A stretch of DNA of 64,000 bases from Flavobacteriales bacterium (GTDB lineage: Bacteria; Bacteroidota; Bacteroidia; Flavobacteriales_E; Vicingaceae): contig JACJZB010000008.1 in the NCBI GenBank assembly GCA_020635815.1, forward strand, positions 62,001 through 126,000. Direction: 5' to 3'. Under the pieces are notes generated by a model. That model did no database searches and was not told the DNA's origin. It saw nothing but the letters and a program-made list of their open reading frames with translations. Below are positions 40,134 to 48,373 of the stretch, piece after piece. A program made the translations under genes and the position numbers. Within the stretch, counting starts at the first letter, position 1. Each line of letters opens with the position of its first letter.

Positions 40134-40604
40134 TTTTACTTTTAACTGATAACCAATAATTAACACCAAACAATCTTTAACTAAAGTAGGCTCATCTACT
40201 TTTGGAATAGTGTATGTAACATACATTTTTCTTGATTTTTCTGGCTCAAAGGTGTAAATGTGTTGCCCCTTTTTTGGTTCTAATTTATATAATAATTCTC
40301 TTTTTTTATGGTCAAATGGTTTATTGTAAATTTCAATTTTAATATTCTGTGTTAATCCAGAGGTGTTAAACAAAAAGCGATACTTTTCACCCATAAACAA
40401 TGGAATTTCTATTTCCTTTCGTTGCTCTTTTGTTTTATAACTGAAGCGAGTTGTTTTTGCAGAGTCGTATTTGTAATTTGGTTGAAGTTCTTTTTTTAAT
40501 TCCGTTTTTAGGGCAAGTGCATCACATTCTTCAGCAATTTGAATTGCAGCAATTGAAGATAAAGCTAAAAGAATTATAGTAAGGAAATATACTTTTGTTT
40601 TCAT
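40128..40604 (-). CDS. Secreted protein, paralogue of the upstream gene, 158 aa
   Basis: Unrecognised. It has a signal peptide (MKTKVYFLTIILLALSSIAA) and a mature domain with ELQPNYKYDSAKTTRFSY, EIEIPLFMGEKYRFLFN, and IYTFEPEKSRKMYVTYTIP. The pattern repeats in the gene at 40684-41157. Two cysteines (CDAL near the N-terminus, KDCLVLIIGY near the C-terminus) are kept in both, suggesting a disulfide. It is probably a beta-rich periplasmic or surface protein. A terminator hairpin lies between the two paralogues, so this copy must have its own promoter or rely on read-through. Confidence 0.75.
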   Translation of the reverse strand: MKTKVYFLTIILLALSSIAAIQIAEECDALALKTELKKELQPNYKYDSAKTTRFSYKTKEQRKEIEIPLFMGEKYRFLFNTSGLTQNIKIEIYNKPFDHKKRELLYKLEPKKGQHIYTFEPEKSRKMYVTYTIPKVDEPTLVKDCLVLIIGYQLKVKL

Positions 40605-40633
40605 TGATTTCTTAATTAGAAAAACTAAGATAC

Positions 40634-40662
40634 AAAAAAAAGGTAGCTATTCAGCTACCTTT
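40634..40662 (-). terminator. Rho-independent terminator between tandem paralogues
   Basis: AAAGGTAGCT (40639-40648) pairs perfectly with AGCTACCTTT (40653-40662), loop ATTC; on the minus strand the stem is followed by eight T. It lies 22 bp after the stop of the 40684-41157 gene. Confidence 0.9.
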
Positions 40663-40683
40663 CATATTGAGAACTTATCATTC

Positions 40684-41157
40684 TTAAAATTTATAACCTA
40701 GCATAAAAGCTACGCAAGACTCTTTTACACCCTCTAAAGATGGAGGTATAACGTAAGTAATATATAATTTACTTTGTCCTTCAGGTTCATATGTATAAAC
40801 GCTTTTACCTTCTTCTCTAACATTTTTTAGTGCAAATAAAGCTTTTCTGTTTTTAGTTCCAGCTTTTTCGCTATAAACATAAAGTTGGAAGTTTTTGTTA
40901 GCATCAGTAATATTAAATACTAAACGATATTTTTCACCTTCAAATAACGGTACTTCTATTTCTTTTCCTTGAAAATCTGCAGAAGTAGTGTATCTCGTTA
41001 TTTTAGATGAATCGTATTTGTAATCAGGTTTTAACTCAGCTTTCATTTCATTTTTAATGGTTGTTGCATCGCAACTAGCACTTTCTTGTGCATTTACGGT
41101 AGAAAAGCTAACTAAAGATAATAATGCAATAGCAATAATGTTTTTCATTGTTCTCAT
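40684..41157 (-). CDS. Secreted protein, paralogue of the downstream gene, 157 aa
   Basis: Unrecognised. Signal peptide MKNIIAIALLSLVSFSTVNAQ (after an upstream MRT); the mature domain has ELKPDYKYDSSKITRYT, EIEVPLFEGEKYRLVFN and VYTYEPEGQSKLYITYVIP, closely parallel to the next gene. The cysteine pair (SCDATT, ESCVAFMLGY) is conserved. ATG at 41157 lies two bases after the preceding lipoprotein gene's stop, pointing to co-translation; an ATG at 41148 is the alternative. Tandem duplication is clear from the sequence; the function is unknown. Confidence 0.78.
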   Translation of the reverse strand: MRTMKNIIAIALLSLVSFSTVNAQESASCDATTIKNEMKAELKPDYKYDSSKITRYTTSADFQGKEIEVPLFEGEKYRLVFNITDANKNFQLYVYSEKAGTKNRKALFALKNVREEGKSVYTYEPEGQSKLYITYVIPPSLEGVKESCVAFMLGYKF

Positions 41158-41159
41158 AA

Positions 41160-41990
41160 TTATCCATTAATAATTTTAGTTCTTAATTCAATAATAGCTG
41201 TTTTTAAGCTATCTAATTTTTCGTTTGACAATACTTTAACGTCTCCATTTAAATCATTAAAATGAGATTTAATACCTTCTAGTGAAGCAATTAAATCATC
41301 GTACTCTTTATCTTCATTAGCTTGAGTTACTGCTAGAATAATGTTTTCTACCACATAAGATTGTTCTGATAAACGACTAGTTAATTTTTCATTGTCATTT
41401 TTGTTTCCATTTAAAGCTAAATACATTGTTTCAACCCAAGCACCAGCAAAAATTACTGAACCAGCATAGCTAGAACCATTTTCATCTAAATAATCATCTA
41501 ATTGCATTTGTAGGTCAGCCATAATACTTACTAATGAATCTTCGTTACCAACGTTTTTCTCTAATCTTTCAGCTACTCCAATTGAATTAATAACATCTGT
41601 CATCCATATTTTTTCTGATAACTCACGAATCGCATTTAAGTAGTTGATTGACTCTTGAGATTGGTTATTAGTAATTGCATAAGCCATATCAGCTGCATAA
41701 ACTCCAAAGTTTAATTTTTGATAATATTTAGAATTGTAATTGTTTACATTTTCTTTTGGGTTTGTAATTCCACCAACGTATTCTAACCCTGCATTTTTAA
41801 ACAAGCTAACAACTTGTAAAGGAGAAGGTAACATATAAGTAACATCATCTTCTATTGTTTCAACAACTACTTCTTCTACAGGAGCTTCTTCTATAGTTTC
41901 GGTGTTATCTTCGTGAGAACCGCCACATGATTGTAAAAAAGTACCAGCTATAAAAGCTAATGCCATTATTTTAAAACTTAATTTTTTCAT
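41160..41990 (-). CDS. Hypothetical lipoprotein, 276 aa
   Basis: Unrecognised. The signal peptide MKKLSFKIMALAFIAGTFLQSC has a lipobox LQSC (Cys22), followed by GGSHEDN and an acidic Glu/Val-rich linker (residues about 30-48). The remainder looks largely alpha-helical, with GVYAADMAYAITNNQ and GSVIFAGAWVETMYLALNG as the most distinctive segments. It is the first of three minus-strand genes for exported proteins, 2 bp before the next. It is likely anchored to a membrane facing the periplasm. Confidence 0.75.
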   Translation of the reverse strand: MKKLSFKIMALAFIAGTFLQSCGGSHEDNTETIEEAPVEEVVVETIEDDVTYMLPSPLQVVSLFKNAGLEYVGGITNPKENVNNYNSKYYQKLNFGVYAADMAYAITNNQSQESINYLNAIRELSEKIWMTDVINSIGVAERLEKNVGNEDSLVSIMADLQMQLDDYLDENGSSYAGSVIFAGAWVETMYLALNGNKNDNEKLTSRLSEQSYVVENIILAVTQANEDKEYDDLIASLEGIKSHFNDLNGDVKVLSNEKLDSLKTAIIELRTKIING

Positions 41991-42064
41991 AATTAGTAGG
42001 TTATATAATTTTAAATTGAAATGTAAATAAATAAAAATTAGTTGTTATCGCAAAATATTTATTT

Positions 42065-43708
42065 TTAAACTTGTATTACACCAGGATTAAATTGTTTTTC
42101 GATAGGAGCATGGTCAGCAGCTTCAATTCCCATAGAAATCCATTTTCTTGTGTCTAAAGGGTTTATTATTGCATCAGTCCATAATCTTGCCGCACTGTAA
42201 TAAGGTGAAATTTGTTTGTCGTATTTATCTTTAATATTATTGTAAAGTTCATCTTCTTTTTCTTGTGTAATTTCTTCTTCTCCTCTAGATTTTAAAGCAG
42301 CAACTTCAATTTGCAATAGGGTTTTTGCGGCTGATGCTCCACTCATAACTGCTAGTTGAGCAGAAGGCCAAGCAACAATTAATCTTGGATCGTAAGCTTT
42401 ACCACACATGGCATAGTTTCCTGCACCATAAGAATTACCAATAATAACAGTAAACTTAGGAACAACAGAGTTTGCTTGAGCACTAACCATTTTTGCCCCA
42501 TCTTTAATTATTCCTCCATGTTCAGAGCGAGAACCCACCATAAATCCACTTACATCTTGTAAAAATACTAAAGGAATTTTCTTTTGATTACAATTCATTA
42601 CAAACCTTGCAGCCTTATCAGCAGAGTCAGAATATATTACTCCTCCAAATTGCATCTCACCCTTTTTAGATTTTACAACAATTCGTTGATTTGCAACAAT
42701 ACCAACTGCCCATCCATCAATTCGAGCATAACCACAAACGATGGTTTTACCGTATTCTTCTTTATATTCTTCAAATTCAGAATTATCTACCAAACGAGCA
42801 ATAATATCTTTTATATTGTATGGTTTTTCTCTTACATCAGGTAATATGCCGAATATTTCTTTAGGGTCTAATTTTGGTTTTTGTGCTTTTTTTCGATTAA
42901 AACCAGCTTTATTGTAATCACCAATTTTATCCATAATCGTTTTTATTCTATCTAAACAGTCGTGGTCATCCTTACATTTATAATCTGTAACACCTGAAAT
43001 TTCACAATGAGTGGTTGCTCCACCCAAAGTTTCATTATCAATAGTTTCTCCAACGGCTGCTTTTACTAAATAAGACCCTGCTAAAAATATTGAACCAGTC
43101 TTATCTACAATCAAGGCTTCATCACTCATAATTGGTAAATAAGCACCTCCAGCTACACAGCTTCCCATTATGGCAGCAATTTGGGTAATTCCCATTGATG
43201 ACATAATTGCATTGTTTCTAAAAATTCTTCCAAAATGTTCTTTGTCAGGAAAAATTTCATCTTGCATAGGTAAATAAACACCAGCGCTATCAACTAAATA
43301 AATAATTGGCAATTTATTTTCTATAGATATTTCTTGAATTCTTAAGTTCTTTTTACCCGTAATAGGAAACCATGCACCTGCTTTTACTGTGGCATCGTTT
43401 GCAACAACTATGCATTGTTTTCCGCTAACATAACCAATAACACCAACAACACCACCAGATGGACAACCTCCATGTTCAGGATACATGTCATCACCTGCAA
43501 ATGCACCAATTTCAATTCGATCAGTATTTTTGTCTAACAAATAGTCAATACGTTCTCGAGCAGTTAGTTTTCCTTTAGCTTTATGCTTGTCAATACGTTT
43601 TTTTCCACCACCTAAATAAACTTTTTCTAAGTTTCTGTTTAATTCGGAAACTAGTAATTTATTTACATCTTCATTTTTATTGAATTCTAAGTTTTCTTTT
43701 TTGCTCAT
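42065..43708 (-). CDS. Acyl-CoA carboxylase carboxyltransferase (beta) subunit
   Basis: A 547-aa biotin-dependent carboxyltransferase with tandem crotonase-like halves. Markers: RERIDYLLD, GVVGVIGYVSGKQCIVVANDATVKAG, GSCVAGGAYLPIMSDE, PLVFLQDVSGFMVGS and GNSYGAGNYAMCG. The PMQDEIFPDKEHFGRIF stretch is closest to methylcrotonyl-CoA carboxylase beta, so leucine/isovalerate degradation is the likely pathway, though propionyl-CoA or another acyl-CoA cannot be excluded. No biotin carboxylase or carrier gene is adjacent. A -7 box lies 21 bp upstream. Confidence 0.9.
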   Translation of the reverse strand: MSKKENLEFNKNEDVNKLLVSELNRNLEKVYLGGGKKRIDKHKAKGKLTARERIDYLLDKNTDRIEIGAFAGDDMYPEHGGCPSGGVVGVIGYVSGKQCIVVANDATVKAGAWFPITGKKNLRIQEISIENKLPIIYLVDSAGVYLPMQDEIFPDKEHFGRIFRNNAIMSSMGITQIAAIMGSCVAGGAYLPIMSDEALIVDKTGSIFLAGSYLVKAAVGETIDNETLGGATTHCEISGVTDYKCKDDHDCLDRIKTIMDKIGDYNKAGFNRKKAQKPKLDPKEIFGILPDVREKPYNIKDIIARLVDNSEFEEYKEEYGKTIVCGYARIDGWAVGIVANQRIVVKSKKGEMQFGGVIYSDSADKAARFVMNCNQKKIPLVFLQDVSGFMVGSRSEHGGIIKDGAKMVSAQANSVVPKFTVIIGNSYGAGNYAMCGKAYDPRLIVAWPSAQLAVMSGASAAKTLLQIEVAALKSRGEEEITQEKEDELYNNIKDKYDKQISPYYSAARLWTDAIINPLDTRKWISMGIEAADHAPIEKQFNPGVIQV

Positions 43709-43728
43709 TACTTATTTTTTAGAAAACC

Positions 43729-43736
43729 CAAATATA
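43729..43736 (-). promoter_or_regulatory. -7 box (TATATTTG) of the carboxyltransferase gene
   Basis: Minus-strand TATATTTG, 20 bp before the ATG at 43708; leader about 14 nt. Confidence 0.5.
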
Positions 43737-43777
43737 ATTATAACTAAGTCTTTATTGAAAATAATATGAGAAAGGAT

Positions 43778-44266
43778 TTAAAACATTTTTGGATAAATAA
43801 AGAATTTTTGTAAACCAATTCCTTCAATAACTTCATTCCAATTGTTAATTTCTAATTCAATTTTAACTACTCCACAAGTGGGCATATTAGCAATGTAAAT
43901 ATCAGTTAAGTAGTTTGCAAGATAGCTTATAGATGGATTGTGAGCTATAACAGCAACGTTGTTGAATTGATTTGGTAGTTGATTTACAGCTTGAATTAAA
44001 TTGCTTAATGGAGCTTCATAAATTTTTTCTTCAAATAAAATAATATTAGAATAGCTCATTTCTTGGCTTAAAATTTTGGAAGTTTCTTTTGTTCTTGTGG
44101 CTGAACTACAAATTATAAAATCAAAATTAGCATTCATCTCTTTTAATTTCTTTCCAATTAAAGAAGCTTCTTTTCTGCCATGTTGATTTAACTGCCTTTG
44201 GAAGTCGCTCTCATTGGCTTTAGTTGAGCTAGCTTCAGCATGTCTAATTAGATAGATTGTTTTCAT
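43778..44266 (-). CDS. sixA: SixA-type phosphohistidine phosphatase
   Basis: A 162-aa histidine phosphatase. The RHG-type catalytic motif IYLIRHAEAS is at residues 4-13, ICSSATRTKETSKIL supplies the second arginine, and VIAHNPSISYLANYL the second catalytic histidine. Small single-domain proteins of this type dephosphorylate histidine-phosphorylated proteins (SixA acts on ArcB or PtsO in E. coli). The C-terminus is complete. It is divergent from the small membrane ORF at 44357. Confidence 0.88.
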   Translation of the reverse strand: MKTIYLIRHAEASSTKANESDFQRQLNQHGRKEASLIGKKLKEMNANFDFIICSSATRTKETSKILSQEMSYSNIILFEEKIYEAPLSNLIQAVNQLPNQFNNVAVIAHNPSISYLANYLTDIYIANMPTCGVVKIELEINNWNEVIEGIGLQKFFIYPKMF

Positions 44267-44321
44267 TTTTCGATGAATGATAAAAAAATGTCGATAAATT
44301 TTTTACTTTCGATAAAAGTTG

Positions 44322-44329
44322 TATATTTG
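44322..44329 (+). promoter_or_regulatory. -7 box (TATATTTG) of the 46-aa membrane ORF
   Basis: TATATTTG, 27 bp before the ATG at 44357. With the terminator at 44544-44578 it defines a transcription unit of about 245 nt. Confidence 0.5.
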
Positions 44330-44356
44330 TAGACGAAATTAATACTTTAATAGATA

Positions 44357-44497
44357 ATGGTAGTTATATTATTAATATTTGCTCTTTTACTATTTTTGGT
44401 GTTTGCCTTAAATGGAGAGGGTAGTAGCTATGGAAAAAGTAGAGATTACAACTCAAAAAGTAAATTGAATTTAAATGATAAAAATTATTTTTTGTAG
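44357..44497 (+). CDS. Small single-span membrane protein, 46 aa
   Basis: Reads MVVILLIFALLLFLVFALNG, then a polar tail EGSSYGKSRDYNSKSKLNLN and DKNYFL before TAG. One transmembrane helix (residues 2-18) and a basic tail are visible. A -7 box lies upstream and a hairpin terminator starts 47 bp after the stop, so it appears to be an independent gene. I do not recognise a family. The possibility that the transcript is an RNA gene with a chance ORF remains. Confidence 0.5.
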   Translation: MVVILLIFALLLFLVFALNGEGSSYGKSRDYNSKSKLNLNDKNYFL

Positions 44498-44543
44498 TTA
44501 AATAAATTTGTATCCCCCCTTTTAGATAAGTTTTATGTTAACG

Positions 44544-44578
44544 AAAAAGCCCCACAGGAAACGTTCTGGGGGCTTTTT
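44544..44578 (+). terminator. Rho-independent terminator
   Basis: AAAAAGCCCC (44544-44553) pairs with GGGGCTTTTT (44569-44578); with A54 bulged, CAG/CTG extends the stem. It closes the small membrane ORF unit. Confidence 0.85.
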
Positions 44579-44607
44579 CATTTAACCTAACTTACTAACT
44601 ATAAAAC

Positions 44608-44745
44608 TTATTTACTTACTTTTACTAATATTAAATTTAGTTCTTCAACTTCTATTAATAGTTTTAAATATTGATTTAACTGACCGTTTTCCATAGCATC
44701 TTTCGCTTTTTGTTTCAGTTCTATATATCTTTCTCTTAAATTCAT
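44608..44745 (-). CDS. Small acidic/basic helical protein, 45 aa
   Basis: Minus-strand ORF: MNLRERYIELKQKAKDAMEN, then GQLNQYLKLLIEVEELNLIL and VKVSK. The pattern predicts two amphipathic helices separated by ENGQ, typical of small cytoplasmic helical-hairpin proteins. Codon use is like neighbouring genes. There is no clear Shine-Dalgarno. I do not recognise the family; I include it because it is a full-length coherent ORF in an otherwise empty 390-bp gap. Confidence 0.45.
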   Translation of the reverse strand: MNLRERYIELKQKAKDAMENGQLNQYLKLLIEVEELNLILVKVSK

Positions 44746-44885
44746 AATGTTGTGTTTTTAATTTCGTTAAGTCATTTCAATATGTATGCCAAACTTTTAT
44801 AAAAACGTTTTGATATTGTTAAAAAAAGTTAATTCTATTTAACTTGATTAAGGAATTAAATTAATGGTTAACTTTATGTTTAGTT

Positions 44886-45533
44886 ATGAAGCTTATTAAG
44901 TTATACATATTCAGTTTAAGTTTATTTTTTGGACAGATAACTTTTTCTCAGTCGCTTACAGATGAGGATGATGACTATGTATTACCAAAAGATTCAATTA
45001 CCATAAAAGATAAAATAGATTTAAGTACTAAAGTTGCTTTTGGTGCAGGTGTTTCTAATAATGGTACGTACCTTTCAACGAGTATTCGTCCAACGGTTTC
45101 TTATTATTTAACGCCAAAATTTTCTGTTTATACTGGTGTAGGTTATACCAGTTATCAATTAGAAAATTTCACCATGTTGTCAGATTTTGGTTACCGACCT
45201 TTTACAGGTAACTTATCTCAAATGTCAGCTTTTGTAGGAGGTAAATATCAGGTAAACGACAGGTTGGCAGTTTATGGAGAAGTGTTTTATAATTTTGCTC
45301 AAATTACTCCAGCTAGCTCAAATTTAAATCAAGGTACTATTCTAGATAAAATAGGTTATGCAGCTGCTTTTGAATACAAGATTGGTGACAATATGTATAT
45401 AGAGGGAGAAATTAGAATTAATGACTTTAATAGAGGGAGCAATGTTTATGACCCCTTCCAAAATCATGGATTTGGATCAGGTGGATTTATGAGACATTCC
45501 TCAGGAATAAATACCATGCCTTTTTCTCGATAA
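44886..45533 (+). CDS. Outer membrane beta-barrel protein
   Basis: A 215-aa exported protein with signal peptide MKLIKLYIFSLSLFFGQITFSQ. The mature part alternates hydrophobic and polar residues with aromatic ends (KVAFGAGVSNNGTYLSTSIR, FSVYTGVGYTSYQL, LAVYGEVFYNFAQI, AAAFEYKIGDNMYIEGEIRI). That fits an eight-stranded OmpA/OmpW-like barrel. No close family is recognised. It may be a structural outer-membrane protein. Confidence 0.75.
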   Translation: MKLIKLYIFSLSLFFGQITFSQSLTDEDDDYVLPKDSITIKDKIDLSTKVAFGAGVSNNGTYLSTSIRPTVSYYLTPKFSVYTGVGYTSYQLENFTMLSDFGYRPFTGNLSQMSAFVGGKYQVNDRLAVYGEVFYNFAQITPASSNLNQGTILDKIGYAAAFEYKIGDNMYIEGEIRINDFNRGSNVYDPFQNHGFGSGGFMRHSSGINTMPFSR

Positions 45534-45549
45534 TCGGTTTTTATAATAC

Positions 45550-45557
45550 TAACTTTG
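45550..45557 (+). promoter_or_regulatory. -7 box (TAACTTTG) of yaaA
   Basis: Matches TAnnTTTG and lies 18 bp before the yaaA ATG at 45576. Confidence 0.4.
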
Positions 45558-45575
45558 TCTTAAAATTATAAAGAT

Positions 45576-46340
45576 ATGTTAGTTATAGTTTCCCCAGCCA
45601 AAAAGTTAGATGTAACTGGTGATAAACCAAGTGATTTTACATTGCCAATTTTCACTTCTGAATCTCAAAAACTGATTAACAACCTCAAAAAAATGAATCC
45701 TAAGAAATTGGAACAGTTGATGGGAATAAGTTCGGCTTTGGCAGATTTAAATTTTCAACGATATCAAGAATGGTCGGAAACACATACATTAAATGACAGC
45801 AAGCAAGCAATATTGTCGTTTACAGGTGAGGTGTATAGTGGGGTGGATGCTGCTAATTTTTCAGCTAAAGAATTAAAAGAAGCACAAAAGAGATTGAGAA
45901 TTTTATCGGGATTGTATGGTGTTTTAAAGCCATTGGATTTAATGCATGCTTATCGATTGGAAATGGGAACTTCTTTAAAAGTTGGAACAAAAAAGAACTT
46001 ATATGAGTTTTGGGGAGATAAAATTGTAAGTGAAATTAATGTTGCATTAGCAGATTTAAACACAACTAAACTAGTAAATTTAGCTTCTACTGAATATTTT
46101 AAATCGGTAAATAAAAAGAAACTAAATGCTGAAATTATTACACCAGTATTTAAAGACTTTAGCAACGGAAAATATAAAATGGTAATGGTTTACGCCAAAA
46201 AAGCCAGAGGTATGATGGCAAACTATATTATTAAAAATAAAATTGAAAACACCAACGATTTAATTGGGTTTAACACCGATGGTTATTGTTTTAATCAAGA
46301 AGCATCAACTGCAAACGAATTAGTATTTTATAGAGGATAA
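45576..46340 (+). CDS. yaaA: Peroxide stress protein YaaA (DUF328)
   Basis: A 254-aa DUF328 protein. Landmarks: MLVIVSPAKKLD at the N-terminus, FTGEVYSGVDA (about 89-99), RILSGLYGVLKPLDLMHAYRLEMGT, and VMVYAKKARGMMANYII with GFNTDGYCFN near the end. YaaA binds DNA and limits iron-driven oxidative damage in E. coli. Length matches the family. It is followed after 1 bp by the S1-domain gene, suggesting one mRNA. Confidence 0.95.
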   Translation: MLVIVSPAKKLDVTGDKPSDFTLPIFTSESQKLINNLKKMNPKKLEQLMGISSALADLNFQRYQEWSETHTLNDSKQAILSFTGEVYSGVDAANFSAKELKEAQKRLRILSGLYGVLKPLDLMHAYRLEMGTSLKVGTKKNLYEFWGDKIVSEINVALADLNTTKLVNLASTEYFKSVNKKKLNAEIITPVFKDFSNGKYKMVMVYAKKARGMMANYIIKNKIENTNDLIGFNTDGYCFNQEASTANELVFYRG

Positions 46341-46341
46341 G

Positions 46342-47181
46342 ATGGAAGAATTAATAGGACAAACGGTAGAATTAGAAGCATTAAAAACAACCCCTCAAGG
46401 CGTATATTTAATTACCGAAAAAAACGATGAATTATTATTACCTAATAAATATGTTCCTCGTGATTTAAGAATGGGAGATAAAATCAAAGTTTTTGTTTAT
46501 AATGATTTTGATAATCGACCAGTAGCAACAACTTTAACTCCTAAAGTGCATTTAAATCAAGTTGGTTTTTTAAAATGTTTCGATGTTTCTGATTATGGAG
46601 CTTTTTTCGATTGGGGGTTAGAAAAACATTTGTTGGTGCCATTTTCGGAGCAACATTACAATATTGAAGCAGGTGATGAATGTTTAGTTTATCTTTATAA
46701 AGATGAAAAAACCAATCGCTTAGTAGGTTCTATCAAAATCGATAAGTTTTTAAAAAACAATGTACCCTCGTATAATGTAGGCGATAAAGTAAACCTTATA
46801 GTAGGAGGAGAAACTGATTTGGGGTTTAAAGTAATCGTAGAAAATCAATTTTTAGGATTGATCTATAAAAACGAGCTATTTAAAAAAGTAAAGCAAGGAG
46901 ATTTACTTACAGGCTACATTACCACGATAAGAGAAGATAATAAATTAGATATCTCTTTAAATAGTGCAAGATTGAGTGAGCTAGAAGTTTTGGCTAATAA
47001 AATATATGAAACCTTATTAAGAGAAAATGGAGCGATTAATATCTCGGATAAAAGCGACCCAGAAGTTATTTACAAACGATTTCAGGTAAGCAAAAAAGCA
47101 TTTAAACGTGCAGTAGGGCTGTTGTATAGCGAACGTAAAATTGTGGTGAATCCACAAAGTATAGTTTTGGCAGAAAATTAA
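46342..47181 (+). CDS. CvfB-like S1 RNA-binding protein
   Basis: A 279-aa protein of the CvfB/YitL family. Tandem S1-type OB folds occupy residues about 3-205 (GQTVELEALKTTPQGVYLI; QVGFLKCFDVSDYGAFFDWGL; VIVENQFLGLIYKNEL; GYITTIREDNKLDISLN), and a C-terminal winged helix follows (FQVSKKAFKRAVGLLYSERKI). The family binds RNA and affects virulence gene expression in S. aureus. The role here is unknown. Its last 4 bp overlap the convergent TPR lipoprotein gene. Confidence 0.88.
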   Translation: MEELIGQTVELEALKTTPQGVYLITEKNDELLLPNKYVPRDLRMGDKIKVFVYNDFDNRPVATTLTPKVHLNQVGFLKCFDVSDYGAFFDWGLEKHLLVPFSEQHYNIEAGDECLVYLYKDEKTNRLVGSIKIDKFLKNNVPSYNVGDKVNLIVGGETDLGFKVIVENQFLGLIYKNELFKKVKQGDLLTGYITTIREDNKLDISLNSARLSELEVLANKIYETLLRENGAINISDKSDPEVIYKRFQVSKKAFKRAVGLLYSERKIVVNPQSIVLAEN

Positions 47182-47747
47182 GAATTGGCTTCGTTTTTCT
47201 TTTTAAAACCTTTAATTACATCTTCTAAATCTTGCCCTTCAATTAATAAAGAACCTTTAGCACTTTCTACTAAAGGATGTTCTGGGTAAGTATCTATAAA
47301 TTCTTGATATAGTCTTTTTGCTTCATCATGTTCTTTTAACATGTCTCCAACAGTAGCTGCTTTATAAAACAAGGCTTCAGGAGCGAGTTTGTGTTCAGGG
47401 TCTTTTTCTAATAACATATTAAAATAACGTATAGCATCGTGTGGTCTATTTAAACCTCTACAAAGTTCTCCAGCTTTAAACATATATTCTTTATGAATGT
47501 TATAGAAAGTATCGTGTTTAATAAATTTATCGTACGCAATTAGTAAGTTTTCTGCAATTTCTTTGTTAAAATTTAAGCTATCATCATACATTAGAGCAGT
47601 ATATTTGGCAATATAACTTACGCGTTCTTCGTAGGTGTCTATTGGGTCTTCAGGAGGAGTAACCTTTACTTTTTCAGTAGATTCTGTTTTATTTCCACAA
47701 CTGTAAATAGCCAAACTAAATGATAAGACTAAAAAAATATTTTTCAT
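47178..47747 (-). CDS. Tetratricopeptide-repeat lipoprotein
   Basis: A 189-aa lipoprotein. The signal MKNIFLVLSFSLAIYSC ends at Cys17 (IYSC). The linker PPEDPIDTYEERV leads to TPR-like repeats: GLNRPHDAIRYFNMLLEKDP, LAPEALFYKAATVGDMLKEH and DEAKRLYQEFIDTYPEHP. It lies downstream of def with 4 bp between, so it is probably co-transcribed with it. The role is unknown, probably envelope scaffold. Confidence 0.8.
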   Translation of the reverse strand: MKNIFLVLSFSLAIYSCGNKTESTEKVKVTPPEDPIDTYEERVSYIAKYTALMYDDSLNFNKEIAENLLIAYDKFIKHDTFYNIHKEYMFKAGELCRGLNRPHDAIRYFNMLLEKDPEHKLAPEALFYKAATVGDMLKEHDEAKRLYQEFIDTYPEHPLVESAKGSLLIEGQDLEDVIKGFKKKNEANS

Positions 47748-47751
47748 ACTA

Positions 47752-48321
47752 CTAATGTTTACTTTTTAATAAAGGGAATTTCATACGGTAACTTACTGAG
47801 ATATTACCTTTCGCGATATCGTTTAATTTTTTCTTGATAAATTGTTTTCTTAACGGATTAATTTTGTCTGTAAACAAAATACCCTCAATATGGTCGTACT
47901 CGTGTTGAACCACTCTAGCAGCTAATCCTGTTAATTTTTCTTCTATCAACTCAAATTTCTCATTGTAATACTCTACTATAATATCAGGTTTACGACTTAC
48001 ATCTTCTCTAATGCCAGGAATACTTAAACAGCCTTCTTCAAATTTCCATTCTTTACCCGTTTCTTCAATTATTATTGGGTTGATAAACACTCGTTTAAAA
48101 TCTTCTAACTCTGGCTCATCTTCAGCAAAAGGAGAAGCATCAACAATAAATAAACGAATAGCTAATCCTATTTGCGGAGCAGCTAACCCAACACCTTGAG
48201 AATTGTACATGGTTTCAAACATATCTTCAAGTAGTAACTTTAAGTCGGGATAGTTTTCATCGATTTCCTCTCCCTCTTTTCTCAAAACGGGGTCTCCGTA
48301 AGCTATAATTGGTCGTATCAT
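47752..48321 (-). CDS. def: Peptide deformylase
   Basis: A 189-aa metalloenzyme removing N-formyl groups from nascent proteins. All three motifs are present: GVGLAAPQIG (motif 1, about 43-52), EGCLSIPG (motif 2, metal Cys about 97) and QHEYDHIEGILF (motif 3, HExxH-type QHEYDH, about 143-154). It is a standard iron/zinc deformylase with the usual length. It is divergent from apbE. Confidence 0.96.
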   Translation of the reverse strand: MIRPIIAYGDPVLRKEGEEIDENYPDLKLLLEDMFETMYNSQGVGLAAPQIGLAIRLFIVDASPFAEDEPELEDFKRVFINPIIIEETGKEWKFEEGCLSIPGIREDVSRKPDIIVEYYNEKFELIEEKLTGLAARVVQHEYDHIEGILFTDKINPLRKQFIKKKLNDIAKGNISVSYRMKFPLLKSKH

Positions 48322-48373
48322 AGCACAAAAGTAATATTAATTTTTGTTCCTTTGCATTTCATAAAAATGAAGC

